Part shown: positions 21,953 to 23,187 of the stretch, one piece after another
Layout of the letters: the number at the start of each line of letters is the position of its first letter
Position numbering within the stretch: the first letter of the stretch is position 1
Assembly (NCBI GenBank): GCA_050945275.1
Contig: JBMNSQ010000013.1
Span: 1-23,187 of the forward strand
DNA from: JAAYWY01 sp050945275
Lineage (GTDB): Bacteria; Bacillota; DTU030; DUMP01
Length of the DNA stretch: 23,187 bases
Reading direction: 5' to 3'
Made by a program: the position numbers and the translations under genes
Notes under the pieces: generated by a model
Databases searched by the model: none
What the model was told of the DNA's origin: nothing
Seen by the model: the letters and a program-made list of their open reading frames with translations, nothing else

Positions 21953-22228
21953 CTACTGTTCTTCACTGACATCTTCAGCTGTGGGAGTTCGATCAGCCAG
22001 ACGATTAGCTACTGTTTCCGGCTGTACGGCTGACAAAATAACATGATCGCTATCCATAACAATCACCGCCCGGGTTCGCCGCCCATAAGTAGCGTCAATA
22101 AGCATCCCCCGATCCCGAGCTTCCTGTACTATTCGTTTAATCGGCGCTGAGTCCGGACTGACAATGGCAACTATCCGATTAGCGGACACAATATTACCAA
22201 AACCAATGTTAATAAGTTTTATCGCCAT
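21953..22228 (-). CDS. remA: Extracellular matrix regulator RemA (DUF370)
   Basis: RemA is a DNA-binding protein that in B. subtilis activates biofilm matrix and osmoprotection genes. The 91-aa product (89 in B. subtilis) begins MAIKLINIGFGNIVSANRIVAIVSPDSAPIKR, the highly conserved family block, and continues ARDRGMLIDATYGRRTRAVIVMDS. Its tail (TAEDVSEEQ) is acidic. Start: ATG at 22228 has a perfect AAAGGAGG 7 nt upstream; a longer frame from 22264 overlaps yicC and lacks an SD. This is the best SD in the upstream part of the operon, which suggests higher translation than its neighbours. Confidence 0.95.
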   Translation of the reverse strand: MAIKLINIGFGNIVSANRIVAIVSPDSAPIKRIVQEARDRGMLIDATYGRRTRAVIVMDSDHVILSAVQPETVANRLADRTPTAEDVSEEQ

Positions 22229-22260
22229 AGAAGATCCTCCTTTCAAGTAAACAACAGGCT

Positions 22261-23130
22261 TCACTCAACATTCTGAGCTTGCTCACGCAGCTTTTCCAAT
22301 TCTGCTTTACATTTCACTACCAGAGAGCTAATGTTACTATCTTGGGCTTTAGAGCCAATGGTGTTAACTTCCCTGTTTGCCTCTTGAAGCAAAAATTCTA
22401 ACCGGCGTCCTACAGGTTCGTCCAAGTCTAGAGTAGCGCTAAACTGCTGCAAGTGGCTAAAGAGGCGGACCACCTCTTCGTTAATATCGGCCCTTTCCGC
22501 CATAAAGACTACTTCTTGTGCCAGGCGGTTCTCATCTACCACCTCTTGCCCTAGTGTAGCCAATCTTTCCTGTAACTTATTCCGATAAAAATCAGGTATC
22601 TTATCCGCTAATGATTTAATTTCCTGAGCTAACTGTTCCAACACAGTTAAGCGAGAAGTCATATCTTCTTTTAAGGCTTCTCCTTCTCGCTGGCGCATGG
22701 CTAAAACCTTAGTTAAGGCCTTATCCAAGGCCTCGGCACAAGTAGGCCACCATAGGTCAAGATCCACTTCCTGCTCCTCAACTACAGTGACTTCGGGCAG
22801 CCCCAGGAGCACCGCTGGGGTAAGATCGAGCGTTAAATCAAATTGCCGGGCAACTTCCTGGGCTACTTTCACATACGCTTGGGCCAACCTTTCGTCTATT
22901 CGAACTGATTTGGGCCAACTTTGCCCACGCATATTCACCCATACTTCGACTCGACCGCGGGAGAGCTGGACCCCCAGCTCTCGACGTAGCCGCTCTTCCC
23001 ATACGCCTAACTCCCGCGGTAGATGAATAACATACTCGGCAAATCGGTGATTTAACGTCCTAATTTCTACTGTAAACGTTCGCGTCCCGGCCTGAGCACT
23101 TCCTCGACCGAAACCGGTCATACTCTGCAC
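22261..23130 (-). CDS. yicC: YicC/YloC family endoribonuclease
   Basis: This is a 289-aa member of the YicC/YloC family, shown in E. coli and B. subtilis to be an RNA endonuclease linked to small-RNA or mRNA turnover. It begins MQSMTGFGRG, near-identical to the family start (SMTGFGR). The N-terminal YicC-like domain includes VEIRTLNHRFAEYVIHLPREL, and the C-terminal DUF1732 contains FLLQEANREVNTIGSKA and the ISSLVVKCKAELEKLREQAQN helix. Start: GTG at 23130 has AAGGAAG about 7-8 nt upstream, while the ATG at codon 4 is too far from it. It is the most upstream complete gene of the long minus-strand train; no promoter is visible in the 57 nt before it. Confidence 0.95.
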   Translation of the reverse strand: MQSMTGFGRGSAQAGTRTFTVEIRTLNHRFAEYVIHLPRELGVWEERLRRELGVQLSRGRVEVWVNMRGQSWPKSVRIDERLAQAYVKVAQEVARQFDLTLDLTPAVLLGLPEVTVVEEQEVDLDLWWPTCAEALDKALTKVLAMRQREGEALKEDMTSRLTVLEQLAQEIKSLADKIPDFYRNKLQERLATLGQEVVDENRLAQEVVFMAERADINEEVVRLFSHLQQFSATLDLDEPVGRRLEFLLQEANREVNTIGSKAQDSNISSLVVKCKAELEKLREQAQNVE

Positions 23131-23131
23131 A

Positions 23132-23185
23132 CTATCGCTTCCTTGTAAATAAAATCCCGCTCTGGCGCATCCGCTCCACAGCTTC
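23132..23185 (-). CDS. Possible C-terminal end of an upstream gene, cut by window edge
   Basis: The minus-strand frame entering from the right edge reads EAVERMRQSGILFTRKR and stops with TAG one base before the yicC start. The stop-to-start spacing of 1 nt fits the tight packing of the rest of the train, and the yicC SD lies in its last codons. Only 17 residues are visible, so the protein cannot be identified. Another frame is also open to a stop inside yicC, so this call rests on spacing. Confidence 0.35.
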   Translation of the reverse strand, partial: EAVERMRQSGILFTRKR

Positions 23186-23187
23186 TT

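Noticed and set aside
1..23187. CRISPR arrays, tRNA/rRNA genes, insertion sequences, prophage or att sites
   Set aside because: No regularly spaced repeats, cloverleaf-like segments, transposase motifs or long inverted/direct repeats were seen. Almost every base is accounted for by housekeeping genes or the short features listed.

Overview
The window looks like a chromosomal segment of an endospore-forming Gram-positive bacterium, most likely a member of the class Clostridia. The evidence is the germination protease gpr, the sporulation peptide spoVM, and a priA-def-fmt-rsmB-rlmN-stp-prkC-rsgA-rpe-thiN-spoVM-rpmB-yloU-yloV gene order that matches Bacillus subtilis almost gene for gene. It also carries lineage extras (DUF116, a DUF6391-type membrane protein, FhaA, FtsW/RodA and a class B PBP) of a kind seen in Peptococcaceae-like Clostridia and, for the FHA/FtsW/PBP/kinase block, in Actinobacteria. 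The placement is inferred from gene content, not from a phylogeny.

Layout, left to right. (1) 1-982: the 3' part of gpr on the plus strand, ending 3 nt from the convergent fakA (yloV). (2) 986-2991: yloU-fakA on the minus strand, from a promoter near 3029-3057. (3) 3093-3388: monocistronic rpmB on the plus strand, with its own extended -10 promoter and terminator. (4) 3403-4071: a region that at first looks almost empty but holds three very small minus-strand genes, all below usual ORF cut-offs: a 53-aa two-helix membrane protein, SpoVM (27 aa), and a 56-aa protein whose last codons form part of a rho-independent terminator. (5) 4013-23130: one unbroken minus-strand gene train, yicC-remA-gmk-rpoZ-coaBC-priA-def-fmt-DUF116-DUF6391-rsmB-rlmN-fhaA-(53-aa membrane protein)-stp-ftsW-pbpA-prkC-rsgA-rpe-thiN. 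Gaps are at most about 30 nt, there are many ATGA/GTGA/TAGTG overlaps, and a good terminator follows thiN. The last codons of another gene may be present at 23132-23185.

How the genes work together. The train begins with RNA, nucleotide and cofactor housekeeping (YicC, RemA, Gmk, omega, CoaBC) and replication restart (PriA). Next come formyl-Met processing (Def, Fmt) and rRNA methylation (RsmB, RlmN). A signalling and envelope module follows: FhaA, Stp phosphatase, an FtsW/RodA glycosyltransferase, its partner class B PBP, and the PASTA kinase PrkC. The train ends with ribosome assembly (RsgA), Rpe and thiamine pyrophosphokinase. Between fhaA and stp I find an unlisted 53-aa membrane ORF that resembles the membrane anchor of FhaB-type proteins but has no FHA domain.

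Most genes here are ordinary housekeeping genes. The novelty lies in the four tiny genes, two membrane proteins of unknown function, and the gpr/fakA tail-to-tail junction. No tRNA, rRNA, CRISPR, insertion sequence or prophage signal was seen. All start choices were made by eye from Shine-Dalgarno (SD) position and remembered family N-termini.
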